DNA of 34,890 bases from Candidatus Fermentibacterota bacterium (GTDB lineage: Bacteria; JAFGKV01), in assembly GCA_030620115.1 (NCBI GenBank), contig JAUXFG010000028.1, positions 1 to 34,890 on the forward strand, given 5' to 3'. The notes under the pieces were generated by a model that saw only the letters and a list, made by a program, of their open reading frames with translations, was not told the DNA's origin and did no database searches. Positions within the stretch are counted from its first letter, which is position 1. Each line of letters begins with the position of its first letter. Shown piece after piece: positions 25,720-32,960 of this stretch. Made by a program: the position numbers and the translations under genes.

Positions 25720-25760
25720 GGTTCAGGGTTCAAGGTTCGGGGTTCATAGGTTCGAGGTTG
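25720..25760. repeat. Tandem GGTTCxx heptamer array
   Basis: Five consecutive units, GGTTCAG, GGTTCAA, GGTTCGG, GGTTCATA and GGTTCGA, followed by a partial GGTTG. The period is seven bases except for one eight-base unit. Confidence 0.75.
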
Positions 25761-25842
25761 CCTTTTCTTGTTGACCTTCACTGACCCGGAATCTCGATTG
25801 TGAAGCTTCCCATCCAGTGTCGAGGGGTGTCCCAAGAAAGAC

Positions 25843-25962
25843 AAACGTTCAACGTTCAACATCGAACATCCAACGCCGAAGTGGAAGAGATCAGAAGTCA
25901 GATGCACATTCTTCGTTCCCATGGTTCGATGTTCGATGTTGAATGTTCGATGTTGAACGTTT
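25843..25962. repeat. Large inverted repeat of GTTCGATGTTGAA words
   Basis: The left arm (25843-25872, AACGTTCAACGTTCAACATCGAACATCC) and right arm (25925-25962, GTTCGATGTTGAATGTTCGATGTTGAACGTTT) are reverse complements apart from register slips, around a spacer of about 50 bases. Translated, such sequence yields the LNVQ/LNVE-type peptides that litter some genomes as false genes. It is non-coding here. Confidence 0.75.
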
Positions 25963-26174
25963 CCGAAGGCCTACCACCCACATCATGGGAGGGCGAACAA
26001 TCGGAACTGCACCCCAATAAGGGGGTACTGAGGAACAACTCCGGCACAAGTAGAGAATCTCCGACCAGAGGACGGGACATTTGAAGATAATAGCAGAATG
26101 AGGGACGTTTCAGGACAGGCCGGGAAGTGCTTTACAATTACGGAACCCTCCCTGCAATAACTGAGGCCCCGGGG

Positions 26175-26393
26175 GTCATCGCGAGCGACAGCGCGGCGAT
26201 CTCAGTTGAACGGATGAGATTGCTTCGTCGCTATCCTCCTCGCAATGACAGGTGGAGGAGCTGGTCATCGCAAGCGATAGCGCGGCGATCTCAGTTGAGC
26301 GGATGAGATTGCTTCGTCGCGGACTCTATCCTGCCTCCGGCCTGTAGGGCCTACGCCCCGGAGGGAGCTTGCCGAAGGGCTCCTCGCAATGAC
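26175..26393. repeat. Two direct copies of a GTCATCGC...GCAATGAC repeat
   Basis: Unit one spans 26175-26249 and unit two 26264-26393. Both begin GTCATCGC(A/G)AGCGA(C/T)AGCGCGGCGATCT, continue CGGATGAGATTGCTTCGTCGC and end CTCGCAATGAC, so the ends of each unit are inverted repeats. Unit two is longer because it holds a nested hairpin (26334-26364, CCTCCGG...CCGGAGG around a GTAGGGCCTAC core). Repeats with GTCATTGCGAG/CTCGCAATGAC ends occur between genes in many bacteria. Confidence 0.75.
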
Positions 26394-26530
26394 TGAAGGT
26401 GGCGCGGCGGTTCCGGGATTTCTCTACGGGATATTATATTCCTATCGTGAGCCTTAGCGTTAGGCGGAGACCGTAAAACGAGAGAATGAAACATCCCCAG
26501 AATGGCACCCGATCTCAACGAACACACTGA

Positions 26531-26538
26531 AAGGGGGG
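26531..26538 (+). promoter_or_regulatory. Shine-Dalgarno site for the BNR/FlgD gene
   Basis: AAGGGGGG ends five bases before the GTG at 26544. It supports that start over the ATG at 26502, which would add 14 polar residues in front of the signal peptide. Confidence 0.6.
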
Positions 26539-26543
26539 CGAAT

Positions 26544-27953
26544 GTGCCCATATTGTGTCTTGTCTTGATATTGCTGCTTGGCGGCACCGCCGAACCACAC
26601 TCGGCGTTGTCTCTGCTGGCGCCTATGTCACAGCGCGGCATGTCATCCAACTCAATGTCAACCTTGGTGTGGGATGGGGAGAACCTCTGGGCCGCAAGTG
26701 GGAGCGGCATAAGTCGCTCGCTGGGACTCCCCTCAACCGCACTTGACTGGATTTTCTTTACCACTGAGGACGGGCTACCCTCGGATATCATTCCCGGATT
26801 AGCACTTTCGGCTGGGCGCGTGTACGCGAGTACTGCCTCCTACCTCGATGACGCGACCAGCTATACGTTGGACTACGGCACCGGAATCGTAGTCTCCGAA
26901 GACGCAGGCGCATCGTGGCGTCCACTCCCCTTGGACAGGGCCGAGGGCTTGGCCAATATCTGTTGGCAGTTGGCGGCCAATGGTGACACGTTGTGGGCTG
27001 CATGCTGGAATGGGCTTGTCGCGCATACATTCCCCAGCGGCCTTGCGGTCAGCCCGGATGGCGGCGCCACCTGGGAATTTCCGGATGTATCTGAGCTTCT
27101 GGGCCCCTCTGCATTTGCCGTGGCGGTGCGCGGCGCTCAATGCTGGGTGGGCACGGGTCATGGCGTGGGCAAGACCATCGATCTCGGACACACATGGGCC
27201 GCCAGCACATATGAAAGCAGCGATCTCGGTGGGGACTGGATCGTGGCTCTTGGCCTTCCGCCGGGAGACACGCTTTCTGCGTGGGCGGCCACAAGGCGCA
27301 TACCGGCTTCGGATGGTTCCGGGGCCTACGGCACTGATGGGGTAAGCTTCACACGAGACGGCGGCGTCACGTGGGACAACCCCGAAGCACTAGAAGGCGT
27401 TAGTGCATGGGACTTCGCATTCTCCGGGGACACCGTCTGGGTAGCCACGGAAGAGGGGCTTGGTTTCTCAGACGACAACGGCACGACATGGGCACTCATG
27501 GACATCGATTCCGGCCTTCCGCGGGAGATCTTCTATTCGGTGGTCATGGTGGGGAGTCGTGTGTACGCTGGTTCAAGCGATGGTCTGGTATGGAGCCTCG
27601 ATGGCGGCGCCACATGGGAGGTGATGTTGGCCAGCCAACCCCAAGGCACTCTCGACACTCCCACCACCTACTGTTACCCCAATCCGTTCAGCCCTGGTCG
27701 AGACCAGGAGGCGCGAATCCGCTACAGTCTTGGCAATGCGTGCAGGGTCTTCCTGTCGATATTCGACTTTGCCGAGAATGAAATTCGCATGGTAGTAGAC
27801 GGCGAATCAAGGGACATAGGCTCACTCCTCTACGAGGTGTGGGATGGGCGGGATGATCATGGGAGAATCGTGCCGAATGGTACATACTTCTACAAACTCC
27901 GGACTGATCGTTCTTCGTTACCTACATTCGGAAAGATCATGGTGCTTGACTGA
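26544..27953 (+). CDS. Secreted BNR/sortilin-like repeat protein with FlgD-like C-terminus
   Basis: A 469-residue exported protein starting at GTG 26544, which gives a clean signal peptide (PILCLVLILLLGGTAEPHS). The body is a beta propeller of repeated blocks with Asp-box (BNR) motifs: SEDAGASWRPL, SPDGGATWEF, TRDGGVTWDNP, SDDNGTTWALM, SLDGGATWEVM. The last 90 or so residues form an Ig-like FlgD-type domain: YCYPNPFSPG, RIRYSLGNACRVFLSIFDFA, WDGRDDHGRIVPNGTYFYKL. That kind of tail is typical of extracellular proteins in FCB bacteria and sits where a type IX sorting domain would be, though I cannot say it is one. Its stop shares a base with the start of the PorV-like gene (TGATG), so the two are made together. 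Confidence 0.88.
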   Translation: MPILCLVLILLLGGTAEPHSALSLLAPMSQRGMSSNSMSTLVWDGENLWAASGSGISRSLGLPSTALDWIFFTTEDGLPSDIIPGLALSAGRVYASTASYLDDATSYTLDYGTGIVVSEDAGASWRPLPLDRAEGLANICWQLAANGDTLWAACWNGLVAHTFPSGLAVSPDGGATWEFPDVSELLGPSAFAVAVRGAQCWVGTGHGVGKTIDLGHTWAASTYESSDLGGDWIVALGLPPGDTLSAWAATRRIPASDGSGAYGTDGVSFTRDGGVTWDNPEALEGVSAWDFAFSGDTVWVATEEGLGFSDDNGTTWALMDIDSGLPREIFYSVVMVGSRVYAGSSDGLVWSLDGGATWEVMLASQPQGTLDTPTTYCYPNPFSPGRDQEARIRYSLGNACRVFLSIFDFAENEIRMVVDGESRDIGSLLYEVWDGRDDHGRIVPNGTYFYKLRTDRSSLPTFGKIMVLD

Positions 27954-28897
27954 TGCGTTGTTCTCCTTTCTTACTGGTCGTTCTTCTCAGCCTGGTCCTT
28001 GCCTCAACGGGCTGGGCTCAAGGCTCTTCAGACTTCCTCTACTTCACGCCTGATCCGTGCGCCGCCACCCTGGGAGAGGGTGCAGCCGCTCTCCGCAGTG
28101 GGGCTGTCGCCGCCTTGATGAACCCCGCTGGAGTGGCCTATGGTCCAGGCAAGGAGCTCTATCTTTCACATGTCTTCCTCACCTTGGACAGGCGCTTGAG
28201 TGCCATGGCCTTCTCCATCCCCATGGGGGAGAGAGCCGCTCTGGGTCTCGGAGTCATGCAGGCAGCCATCACCGATATCGATGGGAGAGACTTGAATGGG
28301 AGGCATACGGAGTACTTGTCTGACACCCGAAACGTCGCCTCATTCATCTTCTCCTTCAAGCCCACGGAACAATTCTCCCTGGGGCTCTCCTTCAGGGCAC
28401 TGTTTCGCAACACCGCTGAAGAAGATGCCAGCGGTGTCGCCTTTGATATAGGTTCGCGAGCTCTTGTAGGAAAAGGCATCGTCGTTGCCATGGTGGGTCA
28501 TAATCTTGGGCTCACCCATCCATTGGGCAGGCCTTATGGCGCCTACTGGTCATGGAACACTAAGTACTGGGGAGACTCCTTGCAGCAACAAAAGGATGAT
28601 CGGATCCCTCCCTCCCTCGGTCTCTCCGTGGCTTTCACCAGGCTCCCCGCGCGGCTGAGAGCCGTCATGGGACTACTGAAAATCGAGGGTGAAACCGCTC
28701 GTGTTTCCGGAGGATTGGAGTTCCCTGTAGATGAGAGGTTGCTCCTGCGTCTCGGTGGAGAGCCGGATAGCCCGGGAATCGGCTTCCGCTTTGTCACACC
28801 ACTCCCCTACGCAGTGTTCTTCTTTGACTATGCATACGGGAAGGGTGACATTACGGAGGATCCCATCCATAGGGTATCAGTTTCCACTCGATTCTGA
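27953..28897 (+). CDS. PorV/PorQ-like outer membrane beta-barrel protein
   Basis: A 314-residue exported protein. The signal peptide ends at WAQG, near residue 23. The mature N-terminus carries the PorV/UPF0164 pattern: a Leu-Gly-Glu-Gly-Ala block (DPCAATLGEGAAALRSGAVAALMNPAG) and then alternating beta strands to a C-terminal Phe (RVSVSTRF). PorV is the shuttle and anchoring partner of type IX secretion in Bacteroidota, and relatives are widespread in the FCB group without complete T9SS. Being co-translated with the upstream BNR/FlgD protein (one-base overlap) suggests it handles or anchors that protein at the surface. No other secretion component is in the window. Confidence 0.85.
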   Translation: MRCSPFLLVVLLSLVLASTGWAQGSSDFLYFTPDPCAATLGEGAAALRSGAVAALMNPAGVAYGPGKELYLSHVFLTLDRRLSAMAFSIPMGERAALGLGVMQAAITDIDGRDLNGRHTEYLSDTRNVASFIFSFKPTEQFSLGLSFRALFRNTAEEDASGVAFDIGSRALVGKGIVVAMVGHNLGLTHPLGRPYGAYWSWNTKYWGDSLQQQKDDRIPPSLGLSVAFTRLPARLRAVMGLLKIEGETARVSGGLEFPVDERLLLRLGGEPDSPGIGFRFVTPLPYAVFFFDYAYGKGDITEDPIHRVSVSTRF

Positions 28898-28941
28898 TCC
28901 GGGCCAAGGTGCGAACCCTAGCCCCGCACATGATTTCCTGC

Positions 28942-28949
28942 AAAGGAGG
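28942..28949 (+). promoter_or_regulatory. Shine-Dalgarno site for the corrinoid protein gene
   Basis: AAAGGAGG, five bases before the ATG at 28955. It rules out the GTG at 28949, which overlaps it. No cobalamin riboswitch fits in the 57-base gap after the PorV-like gene. Confidence 0.8.
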
Positions 28950-28954
28950 TGCTG

Positions 28955-29590
28955 ATGCGCGAACAGCTTGCGAACGCACTCTTGAGCGGTGATGACATCG
29001 CCACGAGAGACCTCACTGCCACGCTTCTGGAGCAGGGCGAGAGCCCGGTCGGAATCCTCGAAGACATACTACTGCCTACCATCAGGAAGGCCGGCGACCT
29101 ATGGGAAGAAGGGGAGCTGTTCATCCCCGAGCTTCTGCAAGCCAGTGCTGCACTCAAGGCAGGCCTTGAAGTCATCAAACCCCTGCTGCCGGCCTCCTCG
29201 GAATCTATGCGGGGAACCATCATTGTCGGCACAATTCAGGGTGATATCCACGATATTGGAAAAACCCTGGTGGCGGGCATGCTCGAGTCAGCAGGACACC
29301 GGGTAGTCGACCTAGGTGCGGATGTGTCCCCTCAGAGCTTTGTGGGCGCTGCTCAGCGAGAAGCCGCACAGCTGATCTGTATATCCGCCTTACTGACCAC
29401 TACCATGCTCAACCAGGAATCTGTGGTTACCGAGCGCAACAATGCGGCGCTCCAAGGGCGAGTGGGCATCCTGGTAGGCGGTGCACCCGTGACACGAGAA
29501 TGGGCTGACAGAATCGGTGCAGAGGGCTATGCACCCGACGCCTTTCGGGCCGTGCAGGAGGCGGCTCGTCTTCTGGCCATCGTGCAATGA
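28955..29590 (+). CDS. Corrinoid (B12-binding) methyltransferase protein, MtxC type
   Basis: A 211-residue cognate corrinoid protein that shuttles a methyl group on a cobalt cofactor. About 1-80 is the four-helix cap (LLPTIRKAGDLWEEGELFIPELLQAS). The rest is the Rossmann-like B12 domain with GDIHDIG (His99, lower cobalt ligand), the SALLTTTM segment and GGAPVT. Its size and make-up match MtgC/MttC-type proteins and the central modules of methionine synthase. It is the first gene of a five-gene run and its stop overlaps the next start (ATGA). It should be methylated by the MttB-like protein and demethylated by the homocysteine methyltransferase encoded immediately downstream. Confidence 0.93.
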   Translation: MREQLANALLSGDDIATRDLTATLLEQGESPVGILEDILLPTIRKAGDLWEEGELFIPELLQASAALKAGLEVIKPLLPASSESMRGTIIVGTIQGDIHDIGKTLVAGMLESAGHRVVDLGADVSPQSFVGAAQREAAQLICISALLTTTMLNQESVVTERNNAALQGRVGILVGGAPVTREWADRIGAEGYAPDAFRAVQEAARLLAIVQ

Positions 29591-30447
29591 GCTCAATCCT
29601 TCTCCTGGATGGCGCCATGGGTTCCATGCTGCTCTCAGCCGGACTCGAGACCGGCGGCATGCCGGACCTCTGGAACATCACCCAACCGGGAATCGTACAA
29701 TCCGTGCATCAGGCGTACCGGGATGCCGGCGCGGATATCATCACCACCAATACCTTTGGCGCCAATCCGGCCCGCCTCAAGGCGAATGGTCTTGATCCTT
29801 CCATCACCACCAAGATTAATCAGGAGGCCGTTCGTTTGGCTCGGGAGGCAGCCGGGCATAGCCAGGTGGCAGGTGACATCGGCCCCACAGGCATGCTTCT
29901 CGAACCAGTTGGCCCCCTGCGCAAGGAGGATGCGCTAGTCTCCTTCCGTGTGCAGGCCGAGGCCCTCGCCGCCGGCGACGTAGACCTCTTGTTGTTGGAA
30001 ACCTTCTTCAGCCTGGATGAGGCATTGCTGGCTCTGCAGGCGGTCAAAGAGGTGTGTGCCATACCCGTCTGGGTGAGCCTCACTTTCAGGAAGACCCGCC
30101 GCGGCTTTTTCACCATCCATGGAGACAAACCCCTCGAATCGCTTCGCGTCCTCCTCGGGCATGGCGTGCAAAAGGCAGGAGCGAATTGTACGCTATCCAG
30201 CGCTGACATGAAAATTCTGGCCAAGGAACTCTGTCAGCAACTTGGAGACAGGGTGTTTCTCCAGCCGAATGCAGGTGAGCCACGAGTCGTGGACCGCACT
30301 ATCATCTATCCTGAATCCCCCGCGGAGTTTGCCGGGAATATGCTCGATATGGTGGCTTCCGGCGCAGAAGCCGTAGGTGGATGCTGCGGCACGACCCCAG
30401 ATCACATCCGAGAGTTGCATGATGCTCTGCAAGGGAGGCATACGTGA
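29587..30447 (+). CDS. Homocysteine S-methyltransferase (BHMT/MetH N-terminal type)
   Basis: A 286-residue TIM-barrel enzyme. It has LLDGAMGSMLL at the start, TTNTFGAN near 53-60, AGDIGPTG, LLLLETFFSLDEA, and the zinc ligands Cys201 (in GANC) and Cys266-Cys267 (in VGGCCGTTP). These are the zinc cysteines of betaine-homocysteine methyltransferase and of the homocysteine-binding domain of MetH, which activate homocysteine as thiolate. It overlaps its neighbours by four bases on each side (ATGA upstream, GTGA downstream). With a corrinoid protein beside it, the donor is more likely methyl-cobalt than betaine or S-methylmethionine. No folate-binding or reactivation domain of MetH is attached. Confidence 0.9.
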   Translation: MSSILLLDGAMGSMLLSAGLETGGMPDLWNITQPGIVQSVHQAYRDAGADIITTNTFGANPARLKANGLDPSITTKINQEAVRLAREAAGHSQVAGDIGPTGMLLEPVGPLRKEDALVSFRVQAEALAAGDVDLLLLETFFSLDEALLALQAVKEVCAIPVWVSLTFRKTRRGFFTIHGDKPLESLRVLLGHGVQKAGANCTLSSADMKILAKELCQQLGDRVFLQPNAGEPRVVDRTIIYPESPAEFAGNMLDMVASGAEAVGGCCGTTPDHIRELHDALQGRHT

Positions 30448-31895
30448 CGCCGTCGCTGAGACTTCTCTCCCCCACTACCGTGGGGGATGTCATAGACGAG
30501 GCCCAAACCATACTGGAGACATGGGGCGTATGGATTGAGCATGAACAGGCTCGGGCCATGCTTTTGGAGAAGGGCGCCAAGCTGAAAGAGAATCGCGTGT
30601 TGATACCCCGAACTCTCGTTGATGCGGCCCTGGAAAGCGCTCCTTCGGAGTTCTCGCTCTGGGACGTGACCGGAGCGCAGGAGTACGTGGTGGGGGGAGA
30701 TCAATTCCGGTTCGTCCCCGGCTCGGCTGCGCTGGAGATTTGGGATGATCAGAAAGGGAAATCCCGGCGGGCGATTACTCGAGATTTGGTAGATTTGGCG
30801 CGACTCGTCGAGAAGCTCGAGTACCTCTCCTTCCAAAGCACTTCTCTCATTTCCTCTGATGTGCCCGAGGAACTTGCAGACCGGTATCGGCTCTACCTTG
30901 CCCTCCAGTTCTGCCGCAAGCCCGTGGTCACGGGCACATTTCAAGAGGATGCATTTCCATGCATGCAGATGCTCCTGGAAATCGTCCGAGGGGGTGTAAG
31001 GGAGCTGAAGGATAAGCCTCTGGCAATCTTCGATTGCTGCCCCTCTGCCCCCCTCAACTGGAGCCGCTTGACTACCGATGCTCTGATCCGATCCTCCGCA
31101 GCCGGCATACCGGCTGAGCTCATTTCCATGCCTCTTGCCGGCGCCACAGGGCCGGTGACGCTCCTGGGATCCATAACGCAACATTGCGCAGAAAGCCTCG
31201 CAGGCGTGGTCATTCATCAGACCGCGAAATCGGGCGCTCCCATAGTGTATGGAGGCAGCCCTTCAATCATGGATATGCGTCACGGCACCACCCCCATGGG
31301 CGCAGTGGAGACCCAGATGATCGACATGGCCAATGCCCAGATAGGAAAGGTGCTTGGCCTTCCGACACATGCATATATGGGCTTGTCCGATGCACCCTGG
31401 CCTGACTATCAGGCCGGAGCTGAATCAACGATGGGAGCTGCGTTAGCCGCGCTCAGCGGTATCAACGTCATTTCAGGGCCCGGCATGCTGAAATTCGAGA
31501 GCAGGCAAAGTCTTGCGAAGCTTGTCCTTGATAACGATTCTGTTGGCACGGTACACCGTCTTCTCCGCGGAATAGAGACACGCGAACAACCCATGGCTCT
31601 GGATCTCATGGAACCCTTGCTGTCAAAGGGGCATCTGCTGAACAGCGGGCATACACGGAAGTGGTTTCGCGAGGAATTCTACTTCCCTGGGCCATCCGTG
31701 GAGCGAAGAACAGATCCCGGCGAGGAGTCTGATGCACGGGGTGCGCATGCTCGTGCGTCCGATAGAGTGAAGAAGCTTCTTGCGGAGCCCCGACACCCCA
31801 TCCTGGAGCCCCGGATGCAGGCGGAGTTCAGAAAGATAATGGAACGTGAGTTCTCTCGCCATGGAGCTTCTCTCCCGCCCATTAAGGAGAGTTGA
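30444..31895 (+). CDS. MttB-family methyltransferase, pyrrolysine-free
   Basis: A 483-residue member of the trimethylamine methyltransferase (MttB) superfamily, which demethylates tertiary or quaternary amines and passes the methyl to a corrinoid protein. Recognisable stretches are WGVWIEHEQARAMLLEKGA, ALEIWDDQKGKSRRAI, ATGPVTLLGSITQHCAE, GGSPSIMDMRHGTTPMGAVE and GLPTHAYMGLSDAPWPDYQAG. The frame is uninterrupted, with no in-frame TAG, so it lacks pyrrolysine, like MtgB (glycine betaine) and its relatives. The substrate cannot be read from sequence; glycine betaine, proline betaine, carnitine or choline-type compounds are known for the family. The GTG start has AAGGGAGG five bases upstream. 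Confidence 0.9.
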   Translation: MTPSLRLLSPTTVGDVIDEAQTILETWGVWIEHEQARAMLLEKGAKLKENRVLIPRTLVDAALESAPSEFSLWDVTGAQEYVVGGDQFRFVPGSAALEIWDDQKGKSRRAITRDLVDLARLVEKLEYLSFQSTSLISSDVPEELADRYRLYLALQFCRKPVVTGTFQEDAFPCMQMLLEIVRGGVRELKDKPLAIFDCCPSAPLNWSRLTTDALIRSSAAGIPAELISMPLAGATGPVTLLGSITQHCAESLAGVVIHQTAKSGAPIVYGGSPSIMDMRHGTTPMGAVETQMIDMANAQIGKVLGLPTHAYMGLSDAPWPDYQAGAESTMGAALAALSGINVISGPGMLKFESRQSLAKLVLDNDSVGTVHRLLRGIETREQPMALDLMEPLLSKGHLLNSGHTRKWFREEFYFPGPSVERRTDPGEESDARGAHARASDRVKKLLAEPRHPILEPRMQAEFRKIMEREFSRHGASLPPIKES

Positions 31896-32689
31896 TGCAC
31901 CTCATCGCACTGCAGTGGGATTTGCTCCCTCTGGACCCCCAATCCAATATGCAGAAACTCAAGGATCTCGTGGCTACGGCTGTTCCCGAGCCCGGAGACC
32001 TGCTGGTTTTGCCGGAACTCTGGCCAACAGGTTACGGAAACCGCGCAGCTCTTCTTGGATTGACCAAAAAGATGGCGCCGGTCTGGCAAATCCTGCTGGC
32101 TGAACTCGCTAGCGAGCACCAGATGTATGTGATCGGCGGCTCAGTCCCTGCGCTTGAGAAGGATCGGCTCTATAACAGACTCTGCGTCTATGGCCCCACG
32201 GGTGACCAGATAGGGCAGTATGACAAAATCCACCTCTTCCCACCTATGAATGAGCAACAGCTTTTTTCACCAGGCGAAACCCCTGAGCCCATTCCATTGG
32301 GCAAGGGGCTGCCGGTAGTGGGACCAACGATCTGCTATGATCTGCGCTTTCCGGAGCTCTTCAGGCATCTGGCGCGGCGTGGCGCGACTCTCTTCGTGCT
32401 CCCCGCCGAATTCCCTGATCCAAAGGAAGATCTCTGGCAGATCTTCCTCGCTGCCCGGGCCGCTGAGAACCAGGCCTATCTGGTGGCCTGTAATAGGACG
32501 GGGAAGGCGGGTTCGTTCACCTTCTTCGGCTCCAGTGCGGTCTATGATCCTGAGGGGCAATGCCTTGGCCGACTAGGAAGAGATGAAGGCTTCCTGAAGG
32601 TCGAGATCGACCTCTCGCTTGTGCAGGAAGCCAGGAGAAGGCTGCCTGTGCTGTCACACTGCCGCCTTCACCTTGCTATGGATAGATGA
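31895..32689 (+). CDS. Nitrilase-superfamily carbon-nitrogen hydrolase (amidase)
   Basis: A 264-residue amidase with the catalytic Glu-Lys-Cys triad: Glu41 in LVLPELWPTGY, Lys111 in YDKIHLF and Cys147 in TICYDLRFPE. The pattern, including a second Glu in AARAAENQAYLVACNRTG, is that of the omega-amidase and deaminated-glutathione-amidase group rather than true nitrilases. The ATG at 31895 follows AAGGAG by five bases and overlaps the preceding stop by one (TGATG). In a methyltransferase operon it might process an amide in the same metabolite route, or handle 2-oxo amides that come with transamination of sulphur amino acids, as omega-amidase does in methionine salvage. Both roles are inference. 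Confidence 0.92.
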   Translation: MHLIALQWDLLPLDPQSNMQKLKDLVATAVPEPGDLLVLPELWPTGYGNRAALLGLTKKMAPVWQILLAELASEHQMYVIGGSVPALEKDRLYNRLCVYGPTGDQIGQYDKIHLFPPMNEQQLFSPGETPEPIPLGKGLPVVGPTICYDLRFPELFRHLARRGATLFVLPAEFPDPKEDLWQIFLAARAAENQAYLVACNRTGKAGSFTFFGSSAVYDPEGQCLGRLGRDEGFLKVEIDLSLVQEARRRLPVLSHCRLHLAMDR

Positions 32690-32940
32690 ATCTCATCAAC
32701 CTGACGACACGGAAACGGAAGCAGAAACTCCCGAAGCGGAAGCGACTGAAAATTCCGCGGAAAAAGGAGAAGCGCCCACCTGCCTGGATGAAGAGTAGGA
32801 TGTACTGGTTGGGCTGGCTCTTGTTCCTTGTCTCGCTCCCCTTCATGGCGCTGTCTGTATCGCAAAGCATCTGGTTCCTGGCCCCTGGGGCCATCCTGTT
32901 GGCTGCCGCAATCTATGCCCACCTCGTGCATCGGAGGTAG
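32686..32940 (+). CDS. Small basic membrane protein
   Basis: An 84-residue protein whose start overlaps the amidase stop (ATGA), which supports it being real. Residues 8-34 are strongly basic (RKRKQKLPKRKRLKIPRKK), followed by two probable transmembrane helices (YWLGWLLFLVSLPFMAL and IWFLAPGAILLAAAIYA) and a short basic end. The charge pattern suggests a cytoplasmic N-terminus. No family is recognised. It may sit at the membrane with the operon's enzymes or be an unrelated passenger. Confidence 0.7.
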   Translation: MNLINLTTRKRKQKLPKRKRLKIPRKKEKRPPAWMKSRMYWLGWLLFLVSLPFMALSVSQSIWFLAPGAILLAAAIYAHLVHRR

Positions 32941-32960
32941 CTGCTCACGGGCGTCAGGCG

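Larger units (their letters stand above)
25533..26543. other. Non-coding kilobase made largely of repeats
   Basis: No supported gene between the start of the HEAT gene and the start of the BNR/FlgD gene, which point away from each other. It contains a GGTTCxx tandem array (25720-25760), an inverted repeat of GTTCGATGTTGAA-type words (25843-25962), and two units of a GTCATCGC...GCAATGAC repeat (26175-26393), the second holding a nested hairpin. Promoters for both genes must lie here. An AT-rich GATATTATATTCC at about 26430 is a possible -10 region for the rightward gene, without a clear -35. Confidence 0.6.

Noticed and set aside
25134-25784. A 216-codon plus-strand frame crossing into the intergenic region
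   Set aside because: Antisense to the HEAT gene and then through tandem repeats; Arg/Ser-rich and without protein character.
25843-26393. CRISPR array
   Set aside because: The repeats lack uniform length and regular unique spacers, and no cas gene is present.
28898-28954. Cobalamin riboswitch before the corrinoid operon
   Set aside because: The gap is only 57 bases and holds no recognisable B12 box or room for the fold.
30444-31895. Pyrrolysine-containing MttB
   Set aside because: The frame has no in-frame TAG; it is full length without read-through.
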